Origin: Streptomyces zhihengii
Lineage (GTDB): Bacteria; Actinomycetota; Actinomycetes; Streptomycetales; Streptomycetaceae
Length of the DNA: 64,000 nucleotides
Reading direction: 5' to 3'
NCBI RefSeq assembly: GCF_016919245.1
Contig: NZ_JAFEJA010000001.1
Coordinates: 310,001-374,000 of the forward strand
Part shown: positions 55,463-63,776 of the stretch, piece after piece
Numbering within the stretch: position 1 is the first letter of the stretch
Layout of the letters: each line of letters opens with the position of its first letter
The notes under the pieces: model-generated
Seen by the model: the letters and a program-made list of their open reading frames with translations, nothing else
What the model was told of the DNA's origin: nothing
Databases searched by the model: none
Translations under genes and position numbers: made by a program

Positions 55463-55780
55463 ATGGCCGACTTCCAGGGCGATGTGACGGTGACCGCCGA
55501 CGGTGTGGACTACCCGGCGGCGGCGGAGCTGCACTCCTGGGCGGAGGACAGCGCGGAGGAGACCGCGGCCGAGCGGGCGGTGGACATCGCCGACGGCCTG
55601 ACGGACTGGAACGGCAGCATCGACGTGACGGGCGGCGAGGGCGCCGCCTGGAAGGTGATGGAGGCCGAGGACCGGCGCCTGGTGATGCCGGACGGGCGGG
55701 TGGCGCCCTTCGTGGTGAACCGCCGCTTCTTCGGCACCGGGGTGCTGCTGATCACGGGCTCCGCCGAGCCGCCGTTCTGA
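55463..55780 (+). CDS. Small beta-rich protein, unknown (possibly DUF4873-like)
   Basis: 105 residues; ATG at 55463, GGAGG adjacent. Acidic, no signal peptide. Alternating beta-strand pattern (DVTVTADGVDYPAAAELHSW, GLTDWNGSIDVTGG, RRLVMPDGRVAPFVVNRRFFGTGVLLITGS). The 'DG...A.L' opening and 'GS' ending recall DUF4873 modules, from memory. It stands between the phosphatase pair and ppk2; function unknown. Confidence 0.65.
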   Translation: MADFQGDVTVTADGVDYPAAAELHSWAEDSAEETAAERAVDIADGLTDWNGSIDVTGGEGAAWKVMEAEDRRLVMPDGRVAPFVVNRRFFGTGVLLITGSAEPPF

Positions 55781-55833
55781 ACGCGTCCGGCGGCACGGCC
55801 CGCCGTGGACGCGGGTGAGGTAGAGATGACGTC

Positions 55834-56838
55834 GTGACGGACGAAGACAACGAACTCCTAGGCGACGCCGGTGAACCGCTCGCGGACGACAACGAACTGC
55901 TCGACGGGCTGACGGTCGACAGCGGACAGCACGGGCGCCCCGTGCTGCTGGACGAACGGGGCCGGCCGATCCGTTCCTGGCGCGAGAACTACCCCTACGA
56001 CCGCAAGCTCAAGCGCCGGGAGTACGAGGCGGAGAAACGGCTGCTCCAGATCGAGCTGCTGAAGATGCAGAAGTGGGTGAAGGACACCGGGCAGCGGCTC
56101 GTCGTGGTGTGCGAGGGACGTGACGCGGCGGGCAAGGGCGGCACGATCCAGCGGTTCACCGAGCGGCTCAACCCCCGTGGCGCGCGGGTGGTGGCGCTGG
56201 AGAAGCCGACCGACCGGGAGGCCGGCCAGTGGTACTTCCAGCGGTACGTGGGGCACCTGCCGTCGGCCGGCGAGATCGTCTTCTTCGACCGGTCCTGGTA
56301 CAACCGGGCCGGTGTGGAACGGGTGATGGGCTTCTGCACGGAGCAGCAGTACCGGACGTTCCTGCGCCAGGCGCCCCTGTTCGAGGAGCTGCTGACCGAC
56401 GACGGGATCGTGCTGGTGAAGTACTGGTTCTCGGTGTCCCGCTCGGAACAGCGCACCCGGTTCGCGATCCGCCAGGTCGACCCCGTCCGGCAGTGGAAGC
56501 TGTCGCCGACGGACCTCGCGTCGCTGGATCTGTGGGACGCCTACACCCGGGCCAAGGTGGACATGTTCCGGGCGACCGACACACCGTACGCGCCGTGGAC
56601 GGTCGTGAAGAACAACGACAAGAAGCGCGGGCGTCTGGAGGCGATGCGCAGCCTGCTGTGGCGCCTGGACTACACGAGCAAGGACCCCGAGGTGGTGGGC
56701 CGGCCCGACCCGCTCATCGTCGGCCCCGCGGACACCCTGCTGGAGCCGGGTGAGGAGAGCACCTCGCTGTCGCCGACACCGCTGGCGAACCGCGATCTCG
56801 GGCACCCCGGGGAGCATCCGGAACCGACCGCGGGGTGA
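55834..56838 (+). CDS. ppk2: Polyphosphate kinase 2
   Basis: 334 residues from GTG at 55834, after GAGGTAGAG. The first ~45 residues are acidic and variable. Core PPK2 motifs: Walker A GRDAAGKGGT (95-104), Walker B/lid I VFFDRSWYNRAGVERVMGF (Asp152, Arg153) and lid II SPTDLASLDLWDAYTRAK. A single PPK2 domain of class I length. It transfers phosphate between polyphosphate and ADP or GDP. The EKPTDREAGQWYFQRY segment is strongly conserved in the family. Confidence 0.94.
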   Translation: MTDEDNELLGDAGEPLADDNELLDGLTVDSGQHGRPVLLDERGRPIRSWRENYPYDRKLKRREYEAEKRLLQIELLKMQKWVKDTGQRLVVVCEGRDAAGKGGTIQRFTERLNPRGARVVALEKPTDREAGQWYFQRYVGHLPSAGEIVFFDRSWYNRAGVERVMGFCTEQQYRTFLRQAPLFEELLTDDGIVLVKYWFSVSRSEQRTRFAIRQVDPVRQWKLSPTDLASLDLWDAYTRAKVDMFRATDTPYAPWTVVKNNDKKRGRLEAMRSLLWRLDYTSKDPEVVGRPDPLIVGPADTLLEPGEESTSLSPTPLANRDLGHPGEHPEPTAG

Positions 56839-56843
56839 CCGGG

Positions 56844-56876
56844 CGGCCGCCTCCGGACATCGGTCCGGGGCGGCCG
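56844..56876. terminator. Hairpin between ppk2 and whiB-like gene
   Basis: Near-perfect arms 56844-56858 and 56863-56876 (one bulged base), 4-nt loop, between convergent genes. Confidence 0.55.
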
Positions 56877-56917
56877 TTCCCGTGTGTCACCGGCCGTCCG
56901 GTCACGGCCCGGGCGTC

Positions 56918-57184
56918 TCAACGGGCCTCCTGCGCGGCGGCCTTCGCCCGCCGGGCCTCACGGCGGCGGAGCGCACGGCGCTCGTTCTCGTCCATCCCGC
57001 CCCAGACGCCGAAGTCCTGGTGCTCCCGCACGGCCCAGTCCAGGCACTGCTCGCGGACGGGGCACGCGGCGCAGATCTCCTTGGCCGCCTTGATCTGGAG
57101 CAGCGCGGGGCCGCTGCCGCCCACGGGGAAGAACAGTTCCGGGTCGACGTCACGGCAGGCGGATTCGATGCGCCAGTCGGTCAT
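56918..57184 (-). CDS. WhiB-family redox-sensitive transcriptional regulator
   Basis: 88 residues; ATG at 57184 with GGGAG upstream. Four iron-sulfur cysteines: Cys10 (SACRDVDPELFF), Cys38 and Cys41 (CAAC), Cys47 (REQC). Then the turn G-V-W-G-G and a basic C-terminus (RRALRRREARRAKAA) for DNA or sigma contact. The overall pattern (MTDWR...DPELFFP, GPALLQIKAAK) is closest to the WhiB1/WblE type. It should bind a 4Fe-4S cluster and interact with the principal sigma factor. Confidence 0.93.
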   Translation of the reverse strand: MTDWRIESACRDVDPELFFPVGGSGPALLQIKAAKEICAACPVREQCLDWAVREHQDFGVWGGMDENERRALRRREARRAKAAAQEAR

Positions 57185-57333
57185 ATGGCTTCACTCCCTT
57201 GGCAGTTGGCGTCTTCTTGTCAGGCCGCCCTCGGGGGGCGCTCCTTCCTCGCGTGACCGTTGAGGCGGCGCTCAAACACCGTGCAGGTGATCCGGATGTT
57301 CCGGCTCCGGAACGCGGCGCGCCCCGATGCCGA

Positions 57334-57370
57334 GCGCTCCGTCCCGGGCGGAGGGCCGGGGACGGAGCGC
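57334..57370 (-). terminator. Hairpin ending the fructose operon
   Basis: 12-bp perfect arms (57334-57345 with 57359-57370) and a 13-nt loop, 37 bp past the EIIABC stop. Confidence 0.6.
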
Positions 57371-57406
57371 GGGCGGGGCGCTGGGGGAGCCGGGGGCGGG
57401 CGACGG

Positions 57407-59710
57407 TCAGGCGGCGACCGGGACCGCGGGCTGCTCGGCCGCCGGGGACGCGGAGCCCTCCGCCGCCGGCCGGCGCAGGCTCTTGAGTAGGACGACCAGC
57501 GCGGCGGTGACCACGGTGCCGGCCGCGACGGCCAGCAGGTACAGCCACGGGCTGCCGATCAGCGGCACCACGAAGACCCCGCCGTGCGGCGCGCGCAGCG
57601 TGGCCTCGAACGCCATCGACAGCGCCCCCGTGACGGCGCCGCCCGCCATGGCCGCCGGGATCACCCGCAGCGGGTCGGCGGCGGCGAACGGGATGGCGCC
57701 CTCGCTGATGAACGAGGCCCCCAGCACCCAGGCCGCCTTGCCGTTCTCCCGTTCCGCCTTGCTGAACAGACGGCCGCGCACGGTCGTCGCCAGCGCCATC
57801 CCCAGCGGCGGGACCATGCCCGCCGCCATCACGGCCGCCATGACCTTGAGGCTGCCGTCCGTGGGAGCGGCGAGCCCGCCCACGGCGAAGGCGTACGCCA
57901 CCTTGTTCACGGGGCCGCCGAGGTCGAAGCACATCATCAGGCCCAGCAGCGCCCCGAGGAGGACGGCGTTGCCGCCGGACAGACCGCTCAGCCAGTCGGT
58001 CATGGCGCGCTGGAACGAGGCGATCGGCTTGCCGACGACGACGAACATCAGGAACCCGACGACCGCCGCGGAGATCAGCGGGATCACCACGACCGGCATG
58101 ATGCCCCGCAGCACGTCCGGCACCCGGACCCGCTGGATCGCCATCACCACGGCACCGGCGATCAGACCGGCGGCGAGCCCGCCGAGGAACCCGGCCTCGA
58201 TGGTGAGGGCGACGGCGCCGCCGACGAAGCCGGGGACGAGCCCCGGCCGGTCGGCCATCCCGTAGGCGATGTACCCGGCGAGCACCGGGACGAGGAACGC
58301 GAAGGCGGCGCCGCCGATCTGGAACATCAGCGCGGCCCAGCTCGCGGACTCGGTCCACAGGAAGTGCTCGGCGACCGAGGGGGCGTCGGCGATCTCGTAG
58401 CCGCCGACGGCGAACGCCAGCGCGATGAGGAGGCCGCCCGCGGCGACGAACGGGACCATGTAACTGACCCCGGTCATCAGCCATTTGCGCAGCCGGGTGC
58501 CGAAGTGCTCCCCGCCCTCGGGCTCGGCGCCCGGAGCCGTCGCCGCCGTCCTCGCCGCCGAGGGGGCGGTGGCGGCACCGGCCGCCGCCTTGGCGCGCAC
58601 CTCCGCGATGAGCGCGGCGGGCCGGCTGATCGCGGCCTTGACGCCGACGTCGACGGTCGGCTTCCCGGCGAACCGGGCCCGTTCCCTGACCTCCACGTCA
58701 TGCGCGAGGATCACCCCGTCGGCCGCCGCCACGACCCCGGCGTCGAGCCGGGTGAACCCGGCCGCCCCCTGCGTCTCGACCACGACCTCGACGCCTTCGG
58801 CCTCCCCCGCCCTCCGGAGCGCCTCCGCGGCCATGTACGTGTGCGCGATCCCGGTGGGACACGAGGTCACGGCCACGATCCTGAACCCCCGCGCCCCGGC
58901 GTCGGGCCCACCGGGGATGGCGGCGGGGCCGGGCTGCGCGACCGGGGCCTCGGGCCCGGTGCCCGCCGCGGCCGGGCCGGCCGAGGGGGCGGGGTGCTCG
59001 GAGGCGTGCGTGCCGACGCCCCGGGCGGTCGCGTTTCGCGCAGGATCCGGGGTGAGCTCTGCCGTCGGGTGTGTGTCAGGTCCCGGGAGGCTGGTACCGG
59101 GGCCCGCTGAGGCGGCCGGCTCCGCGGCCGTCTGCATGCCCGCGCTCCGCGCTTCGCCTCGCCGATCCTCGGGGCCGGGCTGCGCGACCGGGGCCTCGGG
59201 CCCGGTGCCGGCCCGGTGCGGGGCGGCGGCCGAGGCGGGCGCGGGCGGTTGGGCGGTGGGGGTCGCCGGGGTGTCGCCGCGGATGAAGGCGGCGGCGGTG
59301 GCGGGGTCGTCGGTGGCGCGGAGGGCCGTGGTGAAGGCGGGGTCCATCAGGCGGCGGGCGAGGGAGGACAGGATCGTCAGGTGGGCGTCGTCCGCGCCGG
59401 AGGGGGCCGCGATGAGGAAGATCAGGTCGGCGGGGCCGTCGGGGGCGCCGAAGTCGATGCCGTGGGGGCTGCGGCCGAAGGCGAGCGTCGGCTCGGTGAC
59501 ATGGGCGCTGCGGCAGTGCGGGATGCCGATGCCGCCGTCGAGGCCGGTGGGCATCTGCGCCTCGCGCGCGGCGACGTCGGCGAGGAAGCCGTCGAGGTCG
59601 GTGACGCGTCCGGCGGCGACCATGCGCTCCGCCAGGGAGCGCGCCGCCGCCTGCTTGGTGTCGGCGGTGAGGCCGGTGTCGACCAGGTCCGGGGTGATCA
59701 GCTCGCTCAT
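57407..59710 (-). CDS. fruA: PTS fructose transporter subunit IIABC
   Basis: 767 residues from ATG at 59710 (a GTG immediately before gives one more; AAGGAG suits either). EIIA (about 1-145) has phospho-His65 in GIGIPHC; EIIB (about 275-375) has Cys284 in VTSCPTGIAHTYM; EIIC (about 405-750) has about nine helices, starting LRKWLMTGVSYMVPFVAAGG. The A-B linker (about 150-270) is unusually long, Pro/Ala/Gly-rich, and contains the segment GTGPEAPVAQPGP twice. Imports fructose with phosphorylation to fructose 1-phosphate. Downstream of fruK and the DeoR regulator. Confidence 0.95.
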   Translation of the reverse strand: MSELITPDLVDTGLTADTKQAAARSLAERMVAAGRVTDLDGFLADVAAREAQMPTGLDGGIGIPHCRSAHVTEPTLAFGRSPHGIDFGAPDGPADLIFLIAAPSGADDAHLTILSSLARRLMDPAFTTALRATDDPATAAAFIRGDTPATPTAQPPAPASAAAPHRAGTGPEAPVAQPGPEDRRGEARSAGMQTAAEPAASAGPGTSLPGPDTHPTAELTPDPARNATARGVGTHASEHPAPSAGPAAAGTGPEAPVAQPGPAAIPGGPDAGARGFRIVAVTSCPTGIAHTYMAAEALRRAGEAEGVEVVVETQGAAGFTRLDAGVVAAADGVILAHDVEVRERARFAGKPTVDVGVKAAISRPAALIAEVRAKAAAGAATAPSAARTAATAPGAEPEGGEHFGTRLRKWLMTGVSYMVPFVAAGGLLIALAFAVGGYEIADAPSVAEHFLWTESASWAALMFQIGGAAFAFLVPVLAGYIAYGMADRPGLVPGFVGGAVALTIEAGFLGGLAAGLIAGAVVMAIQRVRVPDVLRGIMPVVVIPLISAAVVGFLMFVVVGKPIASFQRAMTDWLSGLSGGNAVLLGALLGLMMCFDLGGPVNKVAYAFAVGGLAAPTDGSLKVMAAVMAAGMVPPLGMALATTVRGRLFSKAERENGKAAWVLGASFISEGAIPFAAADPLRVIPAAMAGGAVTGALSMAFEATLRAPHGGVFVVPLIGSPWLYLLAVAAGTVVTAALVVLLKSLRRPAAEGSASPAAEQPAVPVAA
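58925..59209. repeat. 39-bp direct repeat inside the EIIABC linker
   Basis: An identical 39-bp sequence (beginning GGGGCCGGGCTGCGCGACC) occurs at 58925-58963 and 59171-59209. The 246-bp offset is exactly 82 codons, so both encode the same GTGPEAPVAQPGP-type linker peptide in frame. Confidence 0.85.
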
Positions 59711-59807
59711 CACGCGGCTCCTTGCGGGCGGACCGCCTCGGCGGCGGTGGTGGGGACGTGGCGGTGCGGGGCCCGTACGGGAGGGGCGGCCGGGCGGGGG
59801 CGCCGGT

Positions 59808-60767
59808 TCACGGGGCGGGCTCCCCCGCCGGGCGGGCCAGCGGGCGGTCCAGCGGGACGTCGCCGGTCACGGTGACGGACGCCGGGTCGAGGTCGGACGG
59901 GGACGGCATGACGCTGCCGGGCAGCTGGACGGCGGCCGTCCCGTGGGCGACGGCCGCGGCGAGCGCCCGGGGCCCGCCGCCGCCCGCCGCGAGGAACCCG
60001 GCGAGCGAGGCGTCGCCCGCGCCGACGTCGCTGCGCACGGCGCGGGCCGGGGCGTGGCCGAACCAGGTGCCGGTGGCGTCGACCAGGAGCTGCCCGTCGG
60101 CGCCGAGGCTCGCGAGCACGGCGCGGGCGCCGAGGCCGCGCAGTTCCTCGGCGGCCTTCACGGCGTCGCCGACGGTGGCGAGGGGGCGGCCGACGGCCTG
60201 GGCCAGTTCGTCGGCGTTCGGCTTGATCACGTCGGGCTGTTGCGGGAGGGCCGCGGTCAGCGCGGCGCCCGAGGTGTCGAGGGCGACGCGTCCGCCGGTG
60301 CGGTGGATGCCCGCGACCAGTTCCGCGTACCACTCGGGTGCCAGGCCGCGCGGCAGGCTGCCGCAGCAGGCGATCCACTCGGCGTGGGCGGCGTGGGTGC
60401 CGACGGTCTCCAGCAGGGCCGACGCCTCGGGGCGGCTGATCTCCGGGCCGGGCGCGTTGACCTTGGTGAGGGTGCCGTCGGGCTCGACGAGCGAGATGTT
60501 GACGCGGGTCGAGCCCGCGACGGGCACTCCCGCCGCCTCGATGCCGTGCTCGCCGAGGAGGCGGGCGAGCAGCGCGCCCTCGGGGCCGCCGAGGGGCACC
60601 ACGGCGACCGTGCGGCGGCCGGCCGAGGCGACGGCCCGGGAGACGTTGACGCCCTTGCCGCCGGGGTCGACCCGGTCGCGTCCGGCGCGGAGCACGGCGC
60701 CCCGCCGGAGGCCGGGCAGCTCGTAGGTGCGGTCCAGGCTGGGGTTGGGGGTGAGGGTGAGGATCAT
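59808..60767 (-). CDS. fruK: 1-phosphofructokinase
   Basis: 319 residues; ATG at 60767 overlapping the DeoR stop (ATGA). PfkB/ribokinase-family fold: MILTLTPNPSLDRTYELPGL opening, GGKGVNVSRAVASAG substrate loop, and the C-terminal DVGAGDASLAGFLAAGG with the catalytic Asp in GAGD. Converts fructose 1-phosphate, the PTS product, to fructose 1,6-bisphosphate. A 97-bp gap separates it from the EIIABC gene. Confidence 0.94.
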   Translation of the reverse strand: MILTLTPNPSLDRTYELPGLRRGAVLRAGRDRVDPGGKGVNVSRAVASAGRRTVAVVPLGGPEGALLARLLGEHGIEAAGVPVAGSTRVNISLVEPDGTLTKVNAPGPEISRPEASALLETVGTHAAHAEWIACCGSLPRGLAPEWYAELVAGIHRTGGRVALDTSGAALTAALPQQPDVIKPNADELAQAVGRPLATVGDAVKAAEELRGLGARAVLASLGADGQLLVDATGTWFGHAPARAVRSDVGAGDASLAGFLAAGGGGPRALAAAVAHGTAAVQLPGSVMPSPSDLDPASVTVTGDVPLDRPLARPAGEPAP

Positions 60768-61519
60768 GCGCGGATCACCTCCGTGCCCTGGGCCTCGACG
60801 GCGCGGGCGTCGTCGTCGCCGAGACCGGTGTCGGTGATCAGCACGTCGACGTCCCGCAGCTCGCCGAACCGGGCGAAGTGCCGGCGGCCGAACTTGGCGG
60901 AGTCGGCGAGCAGGACGACCCTGCGGGCCGCCTGGGCGGCGGCCCGCTTGACGGCCGCCTCGGCCAGGTCGGGCGTGGTCAGTCCGCCGTCGACGGCGAA
61001 GCCGTTGGTGGCGAGGAAGACGACGTCCGCCCGGATCTCGCCGTAGGCGCGCAGCGCCCAGGCGTCGACGGCGGCCCTCGTGCGGTGCCTGACCCGGCCG
61101 CCGACGAGGTGGAGGGCGATGCCCGGGTGGTCGGCGAGCCGGGCGGCGATGGGGAGGGCGTGGGTGACCACGGTGAGCCGGGAGTCGACCGGGAACGCGG
61201 CGGCGAGCCGCGCGGAGGTGGTGCCCGCGTCGAGGATCACGCTGCCTTCGGCGGGCAGCTCGGCGAGGGCGGCGCGTGCGATGCCGTCCTTCTCGTCGGT
61301 GGCGACGGTGTCCCGCTCCGCCAGATCCGGTTCGAGCTGCCCGGCGGGGATGGCGCCCCCGTGGACGCGGCGGACGAGGCCGGCGCGGTCGAGCGCCTTG
61401 AGGTCGCGCCGTACGGTCTCGGCGGTGACCTGGAACTCCTCGGCGAGGGAGAGCACGTCCACCCGCCCTCCGTCCCGGGCGAGGCGCAGGATCTCCTGCT
61501 GACGCTCCGCTGCGAACAT
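60764..61519 (-). CDS. fruR: DeoR-family regulator of the fructose operon
   Basis: 251 residues; ATG at 61519. N-terminal HTH (MFAAERQQEILRLARDGGRVDVLSLAEEFQVTAETVRRDL) and a C-terminal sugar-phosphate sensor of the DeoRC type (ILDAGTTSARLA, FLATNGFAVDGGLTTPDLAEAAVKRA, VVLLADSAKFG). No good ribosome site precedes the ATG, which may point to a short-leader or leaderless transcript. First gene of fruR-fruK-fruA. It probably responds to fructose 1-phosphate. Confidence 0.92.
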   Translation of the reverse strand: MFAAERQQEILRLARDGGRVDVLSLAEEFQVTAETVRRDLKALDRAGLVRRVHGGAIPAGQLEPDLAERDTVATDEKDGIARAALAELPAEGSVILDAGTTSARLAAAFPVDSRLTVVTHALPIAARLADHPGIALHLVGGRVRHRTRAAVDAWALRAYGEIRADVVFLATNGFAVDGGLTTPDLAEAAVKRAAAQAARRVVLLADSAKFGRRHFARFGELRDVDVLITDTGLGDDDARAVEAQGTEVIRA

Positions 61520-61552
61520 GTGGCTTTACATCCGTTTCCATGACCGGTCATG
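61517..61552 (-). promoter_or_regulatory. Candidate operator region of the fructose operon
   Basis: A perfect 14-bp palindrome CATGACCGGTCATG (61539-61552) lies 20 bp before the regulator ATG. The motif CATGTGG(C/T)TTT occurs twice (from 61517 and from 61549), one copy overlapping the start codon. This arrangement fits DeoR autoregulation. Confidence 0.55.
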
Positions 61553-61624
61553 TGGTTTTCGGCGAGCCTACGCACCATCCGGAGCAAAGTAAACAGATTC
61601 GGGCAGGAAACGGGCAGAAAACAG

Positions 61625-61668
61625 GCGGCCGTGAGGCTCCCCGCCCGTGCGGGGAGCCTCACGGCCGC
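61625..61668. terminator. Strong hairpin after the EF-G paralogue gene
   Basis: Perfect 20-bp arms (61625-61644 with 61649-61668) and a CCGT loop, 33 bp past the EF-G-like gene stop. It insulates that gene from the fructose operon promoter, which fires in the same direction. Confidence 0.8.
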
Positions 61669-61700
61669 CGACGCGGCAGCGGCAGCGGCAGCCGCAGCGG

Positions 61701-63776
61701 CTAACGCTGCAGCACCGCGTCCGAGACGGCCGCGGGCACCGGGGCGTAGCCGGTGGTGCGGGTCGTGAAGGTGCCACGGCCCTGCGTACGGCTGCGCAGC
61801 CGGGACGCGTAGCCGAACAGCTCGGCCAGCGGCACCGTCGCCGTGATCACGGCGGTGCCCGCCCGGGCCGTCTGGCCCGTGACCCGGCCGCGCCGGGCGG
61901 CCAGGTCGCCGAGCACGCCGCCGACCGCGTCGTCCGGCACGGTCGCGGTCAGCTCCACCACCGGTTCCAGCAGACCGGTCACGGCGGCCCGCAGGGCCTC
62001 GCGCAGGGCGAACCTGGCGGCGGTCCTGAAGGCCATCTCCGAGGAGTCCTTCGGATGGGTCGCGCCGTCGGTCAGCGTGACCCGCACCCCGGTGACCGGG
62101 TGCCCGCCGAGCGGGCCCTCGGCGAGCGCGTCACGGCAGCCCGCCTCGACCGCCCGGACGTACTCCCTGGGCACCCGCCCGCCGACGACGGCGGACTCGA
62201 ACGCGAAGTCCTCGCCCGCGGCGGAGTCCAGCGGCGCCACGTCGATGACGACATGGGCGAACTGCCCGGCGCCGCCGTCCTGTTTGACGTGCCGGTACAC
62301 CAGACCCGACACCCCGCGGACGACCGTCTCCCGGTAGGCGACCTGCGGCCGGCCGACGCCGACCTCGATGCCGTGGCTCCTGCGGATCTTCTCCACCGCG
62401 ACCTCCAGATGCAGTTCGCCCATGCCGGACAGCACCGTCTGGCCCGTCTCCGGATCGCTCCGGACCGTGAGCGACGGGTCCTCCTCCACCAGCCGGGCCA
62501 GCGCGGACGCGAGCCGGTCGGTGTCGGGGCCGGTGCGGGGCTCGACGGCGACCGAGACGACCGCGGCGGCGACGGTGGGCGGTTCGAGGAGCAGCGGTGC
62601 CGAAGGCGCGCACAGCGTGGCCCCCGCCCGGGCGGCCTTCGGCCCCACCACGGCGACGATCTCCCCGGCCACCGCCCGGTCCACCTCGGCGTGCCGGTCC
62701 GCCTGCACCCGCAGGATGCGTCCGATCCGCTCGGTGCGGCGCGTGCCCGCGTCCAGCACGGTGTCCCCCTTGGTGAGCGTTCCCGAGTACACCCGCACAT
62801 AGGTCAGCCGGCCGGTGGCCGTGGAGTTCACCTTGAACACCAGACCCGCGAACGGTGCGTCCGGTTCGGCCGGACGCCGCTGCCGCGTGCCGCCGTGCGT
62901 TCCGCTCACCGGCGGGACGTCCCGCGGCGAGGGCAGATAGGCGACGACGGCCCGGAGCAGCGGCTCGATGCCGCGGTTGCGGTACGCCGATCCGCACAGC
63001 ACCACGACGCCCTCGCCGCCGAGGGTGATGTCGCGCAGCGCCGCTTCGAGCGTCCCCTCGGAGAGGGTGCCGCTCGCGCAGTACTCGTCGAGTGCCGCCG
63101 CGTGCAGTTCCGCCACGCCCTCCTCGAGCAGGCGCCTGCGCCGCAGCGCCTGCGCCAGCAGGTCCGGGGGCACCGGGCCCTCGGCGCAGGTGTCGCCGTC
63201 CCAGACCAGGGCACGCATCCGCGGCAGGTCGACCACCCCGGTGAAGCCGTCCTCGCGCCCGATGGGGAGCTGGACGACGAGCGGGACGGTGTGCAGCCGG
63301 TCGCGGATGGAGGCGACGGCGGTGTCGAGGTCGGCGCCGGCCCGGTCGAGCTTGTTCACGAACGCGATCCGGGGCACTCCGTGGCGGTCCGCCTGGCGCC
63401 ACACCGACTCGCTCTGCGGTTCCACGCCGGCGACGGCGTCGAACACGGCGACCGCGCCGTCGAGGACGCGCAGGGAGCGCTCGACCTCGTCGGCGAAGTC
63501 CACGTGTCCGGGCGTGTCGATGAGGTTGATCCGGTGCCCGTCCCACTGGCAGCTGACGGCCGCGGCGAAGATCGTGATGCCCCGGTCGCGCTCCTGCGAG
63601 TCGAAGTCGGTGACGGTGGTGCCGTCGTGGACCTCGCCGCGCTTGTGGGTGGCGCCGGTGAGGTAGAGGATCCGCTCGGTGACGGTGGTCTTGCCTGCGT
63701 CGACGTGGGCGAGGATGCCCAGGTTGCGGACGGCGTCCGTCGAAGTGGCGTTCGCTTGGGGCAGGTTGATGCGCAC
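61701..63776 (-). CDS. Elongation factor G-like GTPase (EF-G paralogue)
   Basis: 691 residues from GTG at 63776 (GAAAGG upstream). GTPase motifs are complete: G1 AHVDAGKTT (about 23-31), G2 RGITI, G3 DTPGH, G4 NKLD, G5 GSA. Domains II-V follow; domain IV has GGAGQFAHVVIDV and domain V closes with RSRTQGRGTFTTR. Diverged positions compared with the housekeeping form (ILYLTGATHKRGEVHDGTTVTDF) and the lack of neighbouring rpsL/rpsG/tufA genes mark it as a second, accessory EF-G (fusA2-like). Accessory EF-Gs serve in recycling, stress or antibiotic protection; which applies here is unknown. Confidence 0.9.
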   Translation of the reverse strand: MRINLPQANATSTDAVRNLGILAHVDAGKTTVTERILYLTGATHKRGEVHDGTTVTDFDSQERDRGITIFAAAVSCQWDGHRINLIDTPGHVDFADEVERSLRVLDGAVAVFDAVAGVEPQSESVWRQADRHGVPRIAFVNKLDRAGADLDTAVASIRDRLHTVPLVVQLPIGREDGFTGVVDLPRMRALVWDGDTCAEGPVPPDLLAQALRRRRLLEEGVAELHAAALDEYCASGTLSEGTLEAALRDITLGGEGVVVLCGSAYRNRGIEPLLRAVVAYLPSPRDVPPVSGTHGGTRQRRPAEPDAPFAGLVFKVNSTATGRLTYVRVYSGTLTKGDTVLDAGTRRTERIGRILRVQADRHAEVDRAVAGEIVAVVGPKAARAGATLCAPSAPLLLEPPTVAAAVVSVAVEPRTGPDTDRLASALARLVEEDPSLTVRSDPETGQTVLSGMGELHLEVAVEKIRRSHGIEVGVGRPQVAYRETVVRGVSGLVYRHVKQDGGAGQFAHVVIDVAPLDSAAGEDFAFESAVVGGRVPREYVRAVEAGCRDALAEGPLGGHPVTGVRVTLTDGATHPKDSSEMAFRTAARFALREALRAAVTGLLEPVVELTATVPDDAVGGVLGDLAARRGRVTGQTARAGTAVITATVPLAELFGYASRLRSRTQGRGTFTTRTTGYAPVPAAVSDAVLQR

